From positions 14,166,001 to 14,230,000 of the forward strand of contig NC_056428.1 of the NCBI RefSeq assembly GCF_905147365.1: a stretch of 64,000 nt of DNA, written 5' to 3'. Below, piece after piece: positions 29,029-44,000 of this stretch. Numbering within the stretch: position 1 is the stretch's first letter; each line of letters starts with the position of its first letter. The stretch comes from Aricia agestis. Taxonomy: Eukaryota > Arthropoda > Insecta > Lepidoptera > Lycaenidae. A program made the translations under genes and the position numbers. The notes under the pieces are model-generated. The model saw nothing but the letters and a program-made list of their open reading frames with translations. It did not search any database and was not told where the DNA came from.

Positions 29029-32000
29029 CTGAAACGTTGCCAGTGACAAAATTGAAATGGTACGAAATGTTGCATTCAGTAAACGATTCTTGCCAGTGTA
29101 AAAAATGGTAGAGAATGGTATAGTACGAAATTTTGCATTTATAACGAAAAAGCAGTTTAATATAGTATAAAATAACCCTAAACTAAAAGTTGTATTATTG
29201 TGTCCAATGGAGAAGCATGTCTTCTTAATGATATTATCTTCTATATTTGAACTGTATCGTCTATAATATTACATAGTCATAACTCATAAGAAAGCGTCTC
29301 TAAGGGGATTTGTCAGAGAGACAAAATATTTGAAGCTGCTGAATGCTGATACATGAGTCCTAAAGCTGATAGCAGATGGTTCACTTGATTTTATGAATGA
29401 ATCATTCAAAAATTATTTAATTTTAAAAACATTCAGTATGTTTCATGTTTTATCTCGTCTGTTGGAACGAAAAATATAGTGGCAGGAAAAGAAACAAGAA
29501 AATAACAGTCAACCCAATAAACTTACCTTTTTAGTGTCAAATATGCTGTCTTCTTCATCGCTGTCTAGACTGAGCGCGGTCTTAGCGGGCCTTTTCTTGG
29601 GTTTGGTCTCTTTCTTGTCTTCTTTGTCAACATTCATGAGTTTCCTCTTGGGCGCTGCCTTCTTCTTGGTCGGCTCTGGCGCGGGCGGCTCGGAGTCGCT
29701 CGATATAACCGTCGTGGGCTGATGATTGTTCGTCTTCTCCTTCTCCTCTTTTTTGGATTCTTCAATTAACGAGTCGAATAGGCAATCTGAAATTCGAATA
29801 AAAACCTAATGAGTATATAATTTTTAATCAACGTGCTGGTAATAAGCTGGCAACAACATTTGTTTATAAGTGCTACCAGTTTTTATGCACTAAAATATAT
29901 TTATATTGAGCACCAAATGTTGACGTCGCAAGCCGCTATGCAATGTTGCGTATCACAATATTTTGCCTGGTAGATATGGAGATTAGAGATCCATCCGCCA
30001 TGCAACAGTTGGTGCGCAAAAAGTGCACTCAACATGTTCAGCAACATCGCACAACATGACGCGCGGCTCCTTCATGCAGTTGAGCGTCAAATATTGTCGA
30101 GTGGGGACGAAACACACTAGGTCCGTACTCCGTAGTGTGGTTTAACGAACAAACACTAGTTCCTCTAAAGACATGTTGCCAACTTCTGCTCGTGCAAATG
30201 TTGCAGCGACATGTCGCAGAACAAATATAGCCGAGTTAGTACCAGGCTTTACAACACACAGTAACATAACCCACCTGAGTCCATCTCAGCGGGCTTCTTG
30301 CCCTTGTTCTTCCTGACATTGAAGTCGTCCTCGTCGTCACTCGCACTCAGTGCCTGCGGCGCCTCCGCGTCCGAATCCAGCTTGTTGTCCAGCAGCTCCA
30401 CCTCCGAGCCCGACTCCGACTCCTCGCCGTCCTTGTACTTTTGCACCTGTAATATGCAGAATATAGACGGTATAGCTATAACGTATATACAGTGTGTAAC
30501 AAAAATAAGTGATAATACTTTAGCGTGTTCCCTGTAGAGATTTTACTGTGAAAGTAGCAGCGCTGAAACACGAATTTTTTTTTTCACTTTTGTATGGGCA
30601 AGGGCCCGAGCGTCACGAGTTTCCCCATACAAAAGTGAAAAAAAAATTTTGTCTTTCAGCGCTGCTACTTTCACAGTGAACTCTCTACAAGGAACACGTA
30701 CACACCCTAAAGTATTATCACTTATTTTTTGTTACACCCTGTAGAGAGGATAACGAAGCAAATTATTTTATACAAATTTTGACATTATTTATTTAAAGTA
30801 TTGCGCCTCGATCAAAAATAGTTTACCGACTCAAGTTCAAACGGCAACTTTGAACTTGAGTTGGTAAACTATTTTTGACAAAATTGCGTGGTGTCCAATG
30901 TCTAATTCTCTTTAGTAGGGTAGTGACTCGCGAGTGAGCGGGGATTACGTTATTGCGCAATACTTAAACCCTTTTTTCTAAAATAACAATCTTTAACATT
31001 ATAATAGGTAGAAGTTAGAACGTATTCATCCTACATGAGTAAGTAAAAAGGAAAGCTGATTTCCACGTCATTTGATTGCATTCACTATAGTTTCGACAAC
31101 GAAGTTAGAAATTGAAAAAGTTATTTGATTTCAAGCAACTCAAGGTCCATATCATTTAGCAATGCAAATTATCAAATTCCATACATTTTGGGTATGTAAC
31201 TTCATTGACAAAATTAGCGAACTATGAGTAAGCGGTCGGGCCCACCTTGGCGGCGGCTCGTCTGGATGATGTTCGCTCTCGTGGCGCGACCTGCACGTCG
31301 GGCTCCACGTCCGACCCCGACATCTCGCCCTCAGAGCTGCTGCCGCTGAAGTTCATCTTCTTCTGCAAAACATAAACATCAATTATTATAGGTACTGGTA
31401 CAGGTGTCACAAAGTGATAATGCTTCAGAGTATGTATGTGTCCGTTAGTGGGACTCTAGAGTCTAGATGATCAATTTTATTGTGCATACAATTTATTTGA
31501 CAATAAGATCGAAAGGCGGGCGCGTTCTATACTATCCGTAAATTTTATTGCACAATATGTAACATTGCACAATAAAATTGATCACCGGGCCCTAGGTTAG
31601 ATTGAGAAAGACCAAAGCGAAAAAAGCAGCGCTGAAAGAGTTAAAAGTAAAAATAGTGATTTTTAGTCATGCTGTCATAAAATTTTATAAATGTGAGACC
31701 GCATTAGGCAACACTACGCTGCAGCGGAGGGACGCGACACGTTACGACCATATTATATACTCTGAATGAAATTATATGAGGTAAGCCGCGCTATCGGAAG
31801 CGGAGCTACGCTACACAAAACTTCAGTACTATGCAACGGGAAGTGAAGACCTAGGCCGGTATAATTAGTCAGTACTTAAGATGCGACCCGGTCTCAAGAC
31901 GCGGTTCGGCTCTGTGATTGGTCCAAATTTTGACAGCCAACCAATCACAGAGCCTGAACCGTGTCTTGAGACTGAGATGCATCTTGAGTACTGACTTTTT

Positions 32001-35000
32001 ATACCGGCCCTAGTGCAGCTGGCCTTAAGGCCGGCCATAGACGGACCGCATCTTCTAGTATAAACCGATGCAAAATGCAGTTGCCACACGGCGATCTGCA
32101 GTTTTCATATTAAATTAATATCTTCAATACCACTCGAGCAGTACTTGAGCGGTCGGTGCAAATTTCAACGCGACTGCTCTAGAGCATTCAGTCTCGACTG
32201 CAATTTGCGGTCCGTTTATGGCCAGTCTAATAGTAACTCTATTCTTACCTTCTTAGGTTCTTTCTTGAAGTTGAGTTTGGTCTGTTTAAGTCCGTCGCTC
32301 TTCTCTTTTTCCACTTTCTCAGGTTTTTCCTTCTTGACTCGCGCCTTCGGTTTCTTCTCACCGCTGGCCGGACTCACTCCCGTTGGGTCATCCTTACAAG
32401 TTAATTAGCAACCGTTCAAAAGATGAACATAATAGAATGTGTCTTCCAAAAAGTACAAAAAACATTTGTTAAAGATTAAAAATATAGATTCACGCAATCC
32501 ACGATTTAACTTAACATTTTTATAAATAATATGGTTAATGTTGTTAAAGTTTACAACTGTTCTTACAAACACTTAAAATGTACAATTCAGCAGCTTACAC
32601 TTCATTGGTACCATACCAAAACCACATTTATAAGTGTAACTAGATATCAAATCATTCATCAACACTTCTTGAATCTTACCGGATCATATTCCTTCTTCAC
32701 TTCCTTCTTGATCTTGGCCTTCTCTGCTGCCTTAATCCTCTTGATGAGATCCTCGGATATCTTGGGCTCAATACGTCTTCCGTGCTCTGATGGAATGATC
32801 TCCATGATTGACTTTCTATTCTTCTTATTACCGGCCTGTGTAATTTATAAAATAAAATACTTTTGTTTTAAATTTTGTAAAAATTGGTCCAATAGAGTCA
32901 CATGCAACAAAAATTTTTCTTTATTATAACAAAAATGCAAATTACACAGGTCAACAAAATCGAAAAAAAATTTGTTGCCTGCAAACTTATAGCAGTTTCT
33001 ATAAGAGTTTTGTGTGCATGATATATGTTTCTATGAAGTTTTCTTTCTATGAGCTCAGATTTTTAAGATATTTCATTCCAAAGTTTCAAAAATCTCGCAT
33101 TTTTGCCCATTTCAGAATCACGTTGCAGTTGAAAGTATTTATTTTTATTAGTTTTGTAAAATGTATGCCAGAGGGAGACACTTCTTATTGAGAATGTAAC
33201 TTGTTTCAATGAATTATGACTAATTTCCCCAATGTTATGACGGTTTTCAAAATGCTTTACCTAGCTCATACTACGTAGAGTAACAATTTTTGTATGAAAA
33301 AAGAAAGTTTAGTTTACAACTCACTTTTAATAAAAAAAAATAATATGCAATTTAATTTGAGATCTAAATAATAGATATTGTGTATATTTACTAAACATAT
33401 TTTATCAAAATTCATGAAAATAAATTATTTCAATAGTTGTAAAGCGATTCTGAAAAAGACTAAAATTCGAGATTCTTGAACTTGAGCTGATAGAAAGAAA
33501 ATTTCTTAGAAACATGTGATCGGGGCACAAAGTTCTTACAGAAACAGCTTTTAATTTTCAGACACCTTTACTGTTGACCTGTGTTATATAACTAGGCCTA
33601 AAATCAATGCGTGTAAACAAATATTGCGTATTTAATTAATAAAGAGGAGAAAATTACCTTCATATTCTTTATCCTGTCCATCTTTGTAAGCATAGGAAAT
33701 ACATAGTTTGACATTTAAAAAACACATTTTATTTTAGAAAGCATTAAGTATTACTTCTTAGTCATTTTTACTAACACTCAGCACTCTTATGAGTAGATCT
33801 TAACTCCTGGGGCCCTTTTCTCATGCCTCTTTAATCGCAAGATGTTGAAGAAGCATTTGAACCAAGAACCGGCCCCAAGGACATTATAAGCTATGATACC
33901 ATCTATGCTGATTGCTGATACAACAACCGTACCAATGAGGGTTTTCGATATATTATCATTTGCCACCAGAGGGACAGTAGGGTCTTTCGTGTCAATATCG
34001 TGTCAAATGTCGTGTCAGACAGACATATGACAGCTATATCGTGGCATGTGGAAGCTATTTCGTGACATTTTAAAGCTGTTTGACACGACAAAACCCTATG
34101 GCTACATAGCGCCAGAGTAGACGGAACTAAGGAGTACCTCGACACAGTGTTGCCAAAACGACTCATACAAAATTTGCTAAACTGCTGTTAAAATTTTGCC
34201 AAAATTATGCCAATTGCGATAAAATTATGCTAAAAAAATATGCTTAAAACTTTTCAAAGTCTAATAAAACGTTATTTAATTGTAAATCTTTAATAATCAA
34301 CAAAATCTCAATTCATTTTATGTTTTAATCAATTACGTTATCGAACAAAATATCTTGTTCTTGAATGATAGCTGAATATGCTGCTGATGTACTGTATGTA
34401 AATGTATATTAATAGAAGATTATTATCCGGAACTGAGTAAGAATAACAGCATATTTTCTTTGTCCTCTCTAGGCCAAATTTGATGTATAAAATAGCATTT
34501 AAAAATTTTACCGACAAACGGTTGCGAAGTCTTTACTACATTCATTTGGCTGAAAACGCGTTCAATTTCGGCGTTAGAATGTGGTAGTGATAATAATGAG
34601 TAATAAATACTCTTTTCAGAGTAATTATTACTCTATTTTAGAACACACGCTTATGAATTAAATCAGATCATTTGATTCATGGTTAAATTTTTATTAAATA
34701 ATTATATGCTAAAAAATATGCTATATGCCAAACAACAAATAAATATTCTAAACAACGTAAAAATATGCCAAATTTAGCATAAAATATGCTAAATTGGCAA
34801 CACTGCCTCGACATAAAAAAAACGGGCGGATATACGCGAGTTGGGCGTGGCTGTGACTTTCAACATGTTTCACAATTCTTGGTACCGCATTAGTACCGGG
34901 CGCGCCGGCCGATATGATATACTACGTCAAACGTACGAGATCTCTTCTGAGTCGGCCTACTTCTTAGTTCCGTTTACTCTGATAGCGCCAAACATCCCTC

Positions 35001-38000
35001 ATTTCTTCGACAACCACTAACCTGCGCCTTGGCCGTCTTCTTGTTGGTGGCGCTCTCCTCCTGTCTCTCCTTCTCTTCTATTTCTTCCAGCTTCTCTAGG
35101 AACACGTCTAGGTCGTCGCGCCACAGTATCGCCGGCGTCTTCTCCCTGGACAGAGCGATAACACAGTCACAGGGAACAATGGCTAGGATAGGGATGGCGA
35201 AACTTTTGCGTATCACAGTGCCCTTTTTCTGAGGAAATCTTTCTGTAGAAGGCAAACTATTTTTTCTGATTCGGCGCGTATTTCAATATTAGCCTAATGA
35301 GTCTCACTCATATAGAAACTACAAAGTGTAGATGTGATTGCACATTTGTCACCGCACACGCACCGCATGGCACACGAAATGCGGCGCGTACGGTGCGGAC
35401 AAAAGTGAGAAGTTTCACATCATTTCATACGACGAATACTAAATATGTGATCACCTTAACAAAACAAACTGATAATACATTAGGGTGTGTATGTTCAACA
35501 TAATATTATATAGAGTTCACTGTCAAAGTAGTATGTTTCAGGATAAAATACTTACTTGAGGGCATTGAGCTCGGCCAACTTCTGGTCCCTCTGTTTGAGG
35601 AGCTCGTCTTTCTTCTCCTTGGTCAACATCCACATAGACATACCCAGCAAATAGTTGAACCGTTTCACTTCTTTCAGTTGCTGGAATGCTTTCTCTGTGG
35701 ATATTAAATAAAGTCAATAAGCTGAAAAGTAATTATAAAATTATTTTAATAGTTTTACATAATGTTACAGTAACGAAAGTTAGAGCTACAAATAGCTACT
35801 ACAGTAACATCAACTGAACTTTGTGAGGTTACACCACGGAACAAACTGTCTACCAGCAGTATTTGCGGACCAATATGATCTGCAAACCTTCAAGAAGAGA
35901 TTGTATTCCTTCTTAAAAGGCCAGCAATGCACTGCAAGTGCTCTTCTAATGTTGCGAGTGTCCATGGGCGACGGTAACTGCTTTTCATCAGGTGACCCGT
36001 TTGCTTGTTTGCCCCCTTATTTTGTAAAAAATAAGTTTTCCCTACCTGGATCAACCGGTTTTCCCTTCTGCGGTTCAGGTTCTGGCTCATCTTCTGATTC
36101 TGCCGCCTCCTCTTCCTCTAATGCACTGAGACCTTGCATCTTAGACGCCTTTTTCTTCCATTCAGCGATTGGGTCCGGAGCATAGCCTGGATAAAGGAGA
36201 TAAGTTGATAATTACATAGACATAGAGTTGTGGGTTGAAATATGTACACTGTACAATATGGCTACTCTTACATTACCCAGTTGACGAATGACCGACATGA
36301 CTGATTTGTCAGACAATTCGGTAATCAGCCTACAAGCATCCGTCAAAAAGTATCTTCAACATAATATTAGACAAACAATGTATCTGTTGTTAACAGCAAA
36401 AGGATGAAAATTGAACATATTTAAATTAAACATAACGTTTTAAAACACATATAAATAAATAAAATAAAAGCTGTTTTTTTTCCTGAATCGATTTGAATCA
36501 AATACTCTCAGAACGTCCTACGTGGTGACGCGGTTCGAGAAATAACCCGACGAGAAGAACCGGCGTAAAAAATTCTCACGGGGATATATACTAACCCTAA
36601 TAACCTCTCTACTCTTACTCTACCATATAGTAATATAATAACCCTACTAACCTCTCTTAATCAGTTCCTCCACCATGGCCTTCCGTTTCTTGTTCTCGAC
36701 CACTAGCCCTTTATCGCACTTCTCGACAATGAAGCGGGCCTGGTTGGTGAGCTTGTCCGCCTCGGCCTGCAGCTGCCCCTCAAGGAACTGCTTACGCTTG
36801 TTGTAGTACTGGAGACGGACGTTGTAGAACTCGCGTAGAATCTCCTCGACTTTCTCGTATCTGGAAATACATTGTATTAGTTTTCGCTGAATGGACAACA
36901 TTATATTATATATAAAAATAAAAATAAATAAAGAAAATAAATTTGCATTTGTTTCGTTCATTCAAGCTCATTAGATGGAGTAACAAGTTCAGCAATTATT
37001 AGGTCCTTACATATGAAATTGGCGTTTTGTTGTAGGCCACTTTGATCTCAAATAATTATCTCCTCTTTGGTTAAGACTTCCAAATTCAAATCAAAATGGA
37101 AAAATTGAAATATCGCTTTATTACGAATATGAGTTCTACTGTAGCACGAGTGCTGCAGAAACAGTTCTAAGTTTTTATTAATTAACAATGTGTATGGCGC
37201 TGGTGTCACAAAAGAAAACACGGTACGGTTTTGGTTCCAACGTTTTCGTTCTGGAAATTTCGACGTTCAGAACAAGCCCCGTGGACGACCCCGTGGAGAC
37301 CAAAATGAATAATGAAGAATTAAAGTCCATTGTGGAAGCGGATCCATCGCAAACCACTTCAGAGTTAGCAGCAGCAGGCTTTGGTGTAAGTGATAAAACT
37401 GCTTCGATCCACATGAAACAAATTGGGAAGATAAAAAATCTTGAAAGGTTAGTACCTCATGAATTGAGTGAAGCAAACCAGAAAACACGCGTCGACTGCT
37501 GCGTTACATTGCTCAACAGACACAATAATGAAGGGATTTTAAATCGGATCATTACTTGTGATAAAAAAATGGATCCTTTACGATAATCGGAAGCGTTCGT
37601 CGCAATGGCTGTCCCCAAGAATAAGCCAAATCCTGCCCTAAGCGAAAATTGACTCAGAAAAATTTACTTGTGAGTGTTTGGTGGACTAGTGCCAGTGTCG
37701 TTCACTACAGCTTTCTAAAATCTGGCCAAACGGTTACGGCGGTCAGCAACTACAAACCATGATGGAAGAACTAACTGCTAACAACCAAGGCTGGTCAATG
37801 GCTTTAGGCCACTGCTGCTTCAGGACAACGCTAGACCACACAGTGCACAACAGACGGCCGCAAAACTGGAGGAGCTGCAATTGGAATGTCTGCAACATCC
37901 ACCATGCTCCCAGACCTTGCTCCAACCGATTACCATTTTTTTCGGAATGTGGAAAGCTTCGTACAAGGAAAAAAATTCAACTCTGATGTGGCAGTCCAAA

Positions 38001-41000
38001 CTGCATTCAAAGAATGTATTGACTCTCGTCCCTTCGTTTTTTTTATAAAGGGAGCAACGAACTACCCTTAAGATGGCAAAAATGCATTGATAACAATGGT
38101 ACATACTTTGACTAATTAAATATATTATACAAAAAAAAAATCGACTTTATATTCCTTCCATACAAAACGCCAATTTCATATGTAAGGACCTAATATTCAA
38201 ATATATAATTTTTACAATCTATAATCGGCTTTGAACGAATATATGACAAGAATATTTGGCACACGTATTAATAACACGTGTTGGTATAACATATCCAAAT
38301 ATTATCAAAATTGGAGACATTAACTATTTTTCCTGTCTGCTTGGCGTGGAACGCCCCTATAATCAGTTGATTTTCTAAGTCAGGCTTACTATTAATTTTC
38401 AATGCTATTATTTTATATTGTAAAGTTTTACTTACTTCTTCAGGCAGTTGTTATTGTCGAAGGCATTCATGCAGGTCATAGAGATAGTTGTCTGCAACTT
38501 GAACACCTTGTGTATGCCCTCCGCTTCGATCTCGGCCAGTTTGCCTGGCAGCAGAGAGACCACGAACCGCACTGTTGTGTCTGTGTTGTACTCCTGGACA
38601 TAATGGAGTACAGCTTACAAAAAATCCATCTTAGGATAGGATAGAAAACAATTAACATACTTATTACGTAATCTTTTTTTTTAGTATCTGCTAAGTACAT
38701 GTTAAAATTTATCAAATATTTTGTATCTAGGATTAATATATTTTGTTTGGTAACTTGTAAGTTGTAAAATCATGAAGTTTCGACTTTGTAATCCTAAATA
38801 ACTAATCCATATTTAGTAGTATGTGCAGCTCTAAATAACAGGTTGTGCAATTTCCAAAAGGATATAGATGGAGCACAGAAAATGTCAGGAATTCATCCAA
38901 TATTTATCAGAGTGTTTTGCAATACTAGATTGCTTATTTTAAACATTAAAAAAAAAAAAAAAAAAAGATCTTACCCTATACTCCGAAATGAGTGGTTTAA
39001 CTTTGTCAGTACCAAGCATGGGTTCCAGAACATTCTCCTTGTAGTTCTGAGTCCATGTGCCCACCGGCAGCTCAGTGATCTCCAGTTTGTCTCCGGGCAA
39101 GATGGCCGCCTCTCCAGATATCACATACTTGTCTCCATACCCTTCTACGGTGCCTCGGAAGTTCTTGTACCATGGATGCATTGGGACTGGCTCCTCACCA
39201 TCTAACATGCGTCTGAAAGGGAGTTTAAATATATTTTTAACCAACTTAAAAAAAATGAGGTTTTGAATTCGACGGGTATGTATGTAATATTTCAAGAACT
39301 GCCCAATTTTTGTATATTATGTTAATCTATAACAGCTTCTGAACAAATGTGCCAAATTTCAAGTGTATGTATGTATGTTTTTATGTTTGTGCACGCATAT
39401 CTCCGGAACTACAAGTCCGATTTAAGTGATTCTTTTTTTATTGTACCAGATATTGTTCAACTTAGGGAATACTGCAACTTTCATCAAAATCGGTTCAGTA
39501 GTTTTTGAGATAGGGAATTTTAATGCTTAATTACGTACAATTTGAAGTCGGTTTTATCCTTTTAAAATACTATTATATAGGTTAAAATATATGTATAGAC
39601 TTGTACTGAGGATAGATTTCAAATTTATTATTAACTCCTAATTACAGTAATAATGGTTGACTTTTATCTGTATGCTGAGCCAACCAGGTTGGTAGATAAG
39701 TGTATTATTTTTGCTACACAAAATTTTCCAAAGACCCTTTACTATGTAAAAACTCAATTTAAAATTTTCTTAAATTCTTTACTATGTAAAAACTCAATTT
39801 AAAATTTTCTTAAATCAGGCCAGTATTTTACAAAGTCAAAAGTTTATTCTGAAATAACAGCATGATAGGATTTGTATTATACTTTCTACTCTTTGAAAGT
39901 CTTGAACGAGACAAATCTACCACGTACCTTATATTAGCTACTATATCTCTGGGGTTGTAGTTGGGTATCTTGGTGGACCAGCCTGTACCGATACCCTCTG
40001 CACCGTTGACGAGCACCATCGGCAGTATGGGTACATAGTGTACTGGCTCTATTCTCTGGTTGTCTTCATATTCGTGCTAGAAAACACAGTATATATTTTA
40101 GAAACAAAAAATGTTAATGTTACAAATTAGTCTCCATTTTTCAATCTAACAATTTAATTTCTTGAAAATGTGCAAAACAAATAAACCGTTTTTACACTAT
40201 CCGCAGACACGACCGACCTAAACAGCTGCTCTTTAATTTTACTTGAAATAACTACCATATACTCACCACCAATAGAGGATCATCATGCGGATGGAACAGC
40301 ATGCGTGTGAGCGGGGACATCAGCGTGAATATGTAACGGGGGCTCGCACTGTCCTTGCCGCCGCAGAGTCGAGTACCGAACTGACCGCGCGGCTCCAGCA
40401 GGTTAATGTTGTTCGAGCCCACGTAGTTCTGAGCGAGATTCACGATTGTCATCGCGAGGGACTGCTCACCTGGAATAAAAGGCGATATTAATATACAGTA
40501 GTTATTTTTTAATAAACGATATGTTTAATCATTTGCCACCTAGCCTAATGCTCACTTCTCACGGCGCACAAACCGGCTCGGCGCGGTGCGGCTCGTGATA
40601 TTACACGAGCTACACCGCGCCGAGCCGATTTGTACGGGCGAGCACGAGCCAACAGGCGAGTCCGCGCTACCCGTTCTCGCGTAATATCACGAGCCGCTCG
40701 AGCCGCGCCGACCCGCACCTTTGAAGTTACCGACTTCAATCGGATCAGACGCGACTTCTCGAGCCACTACATTTACGAGCGTTTCTCAAAAAATTTGTAC
40801 CATTTTTTAGAAAATATGATAAAATAAAAATGTTCAAATATTACCGATTTTTTTATTTTAAGATATGGGTAAATGTCTACAAAATTTGGAATAGGGGTTG
40901 TTTTCAGATATAAAATGTTAATAAATAGCAAAATCTATTAAAACAAACCCGAGGTGTAGAAAATTTCCTATTTTGTTACCTTTACTAGATTACGTAAATT

Positions 41001-44000
41001 CAATGTAAAATTGTGTTATTAGAAATTTTATTTGATTTAATGGGATAGTAAAACTAAATTTAATTTGTTTTTAAAATATCTGTCTATTTTTAACAGTAAA
41101 ATCTTAAAATATAGGCAGTAATGTTTCCTTTACGTTACTATTCGGCCACAACTCTTTCTCATCTTTACAATATTGAGTCTATTTTATCTTGTATATTTAT
41201 TTTATACATATATAATGCAAAAACGAAGTATTTATTTTTGTCTTCATCACAAAAACATAATAATATCCTAATAAAATATTTAAAAAACCAAAGAAATATG
41301 CGCCCGCTTTTATGGGACAGTAACCAAAATATAATTCTGGTAACAAAATAGGATTTCTTAAACCTAGTCTACACAGTAGTACAAATAAAAAAGTCTGTTA
41401 TATTCAAGAGTATCATTTCTCTGTTTCTTTATGATCCTTTGGTTAATAAATCAGTATCTGAAACAAAATATTGTTTGTCTAATCTTATTACATAATAATC
41501 AAAAATATCAATGTTGCTTAAAATTACTTGCCAAAACAAGATGAGCAAATAATAGAATCTTTAAAAGCTTGGCTGCGACTCATGTAATTTTCATAATTAT
41601 TATAATAAAAATCACATAGTCAACACTCTGCCTTACAATTTCCTATTTTGTTACCTTCTTTTTCTTAGATACGTTACCACTCAAAAGTAACAAAAAAGGA
41701 AGTAACAAATAAAGGTAAATAAACTTTTCAACTTGTATACGCGTACAACTAAAACTAATACTAAGTTTATGATTTGACTTACGAAATCAAAATTGGGAGC
41801 TTTAATGGATCTTAGGGAGAAATAATAATAATATTAGAGCTTACCTGCGTTTCTTGGGTAACAAGGACTGGAAATTTTCTGGACCACTATGCTAATAGAC
41901 AACCTTCTGTTCGCGCACGTGGAACGTAAAAGAAATATCAAAACGATAATAAGATGGATATCGAGCTTAACAATTTTGCCACTATACTAAAACATATTTA
42001 TACCAAAATAGACTCCAAAATTTTAAAAAATATGGTCACAAAAAAGGAATTTCAAAGAGGAACTTTTTCCGCGATACAATTAAAACATTATTTATTAAAT
42101 CAATTTGTTCTAATAAGACCAAATATTCTTTTTAAATGATTTATGGTCTTGAAGCCCTAAATAAATACATAAGTTGTTTCAAAAATTTCCGCTAGGCCTT
42201 ACAAATACAATCAATTGTTTGGGAAGGTATGAAATTGGGACACTTCACTTTTCATACAACTAGATTAGACCGGTTTTCAAAATATTTTTATAGTTAATAA
42301 TTTATTAATATAATTCTAATTTGTAAATGTTTTTTACTGAATTTATTTAACTTACTACATATAAAATTTAATAGAAATGGGTAATGGTCTATTTTATTTA
42401 TAGAAAAACATCTTTTAAAATGTGGGACAAAGATTTAGATAGAAAGTACACTTTTTTTTGAGAAATGCTCTTACACGACTCGTGGCTGCTGGCGCGGCGA
42501 GGCTCGTTATATTACGCGCCGTGAGAAGACAACATTAAATAAAGACTGTCATGAGCATTTTATTACATTGACTTACCATGATGGTAAGCAGAATGTTCAG
42601 CAACTGAACCAGCCAGTTGCGCGACCTTCACTTCTCTCTTGTCATTACGTTTGATACATGTGAATATCACTTTACGTTGACCAGGCTTCAGACCGTCAAT
42701 CATGGATGGGATGGATCTGTAAATTTTTTTAATTAATAATTTTGTGCACAAGACACATTGCCTAACTTTTGCTTATTTGTTGAGAATTAAAAAAAGAAAC
42801 ATGAACACAAGGTATATTCTAAAGTTTTAAATAACTATTGCCAAGTAAGTGCTAGTGCCAACAATTTGTAATCTACTCACCTAACATTATCACCATTTGA
42901 AAAGAGAACCAGCTCCAAGTTAACAAAGTCCGAATATGTCACAGTTTTTGTGTCTTTAGTGTACAAGTATCTCTCCTGTAGACCAATCTCCTTCCTCCGT
43001 TTAACTTCGTCCATGTGGCTCGTCAACCATTCCTTACGTTGATCGGCGCCTTTCTTGGAGAAAGCCAACTCAATGTGGTGGTCATCGGTAGCTCCTACGT
43101 ACTTGAACTTAATTCGGTGCCTATCCATGTTTTGGAAATATTCTTTAGCCTCCTTAGATGTGGAGGTACCCAAACCTTTGTAGTACTTTATATTGTATGT
43201 GTGATGATTCTCAGTTTCCTTCTTCCATTCCTCGAATTCTGGTAATGAATAGAATGATATCTCTTTGTCCTTCTTCGTTGCTTTGACGATGGGCGTTATA
43301 AATTCTTCTAGAAAAGGTAGCTTTAGTAGCTCGGGCCAGTTGTGATGTATGAAGTTTATGATCAAACCCTTGATATGGGATCCGTCCTGATCCTGATCAG
43401 CCATAATCATCACTTTACCATACCTTAATGATTTTAAATCGTCCAATGTGTTATACTTCTTCTTATATTGTAAGCCGATAATCTTAATTAAATTACTTAT
43501 TTCTACATTCTCTAATACTTGTTTGTGCGATGCATCCCTTACGTTTAACGGTTTACCCTTCAAGGGGAAGACGCCATAGTGGTCCCTGCCCACTACGCTG
43601 AGGCCAGACACAGCGAGAGTTTTAGCTGAGTCTCCCTCAGTTAAAATCAATGTACAGAGATGTGCATTTTTAGTTCCTGCATCATTAGCATCCTCTAACT
43701 TAGGTATGCCCTTCAGTTTGCTCTGTTTCTTGCCTGAAGACTTAACTAATTCAGTTTGTGCTTTAAACTTAGCCCATGTCAACACTCTTTCAACCAGACC
43801 ACATTTTGTCACAGAGGTAATAAATTTCTCAGAGAAAGTACATTTTGAACCAAAGCTCTTGGCTTGAAGAGTCATATGCTCCTTGGTTTGTGAATCAAAA
43901 GTTGGGTTTACGATTAGACAATTTATAAATATCCACATGTGATTTTTGACCTGGTTGGGTCTGATATTCACACCACCCTTGTTTTTCTTCTTTAATACTT

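Noticed and set aside
30298..30537. Serine-rich protein on the + strand
   Set aside because: Antisense shadow of the acidic Ser-rich topoisomerase II exon 30275-30446.
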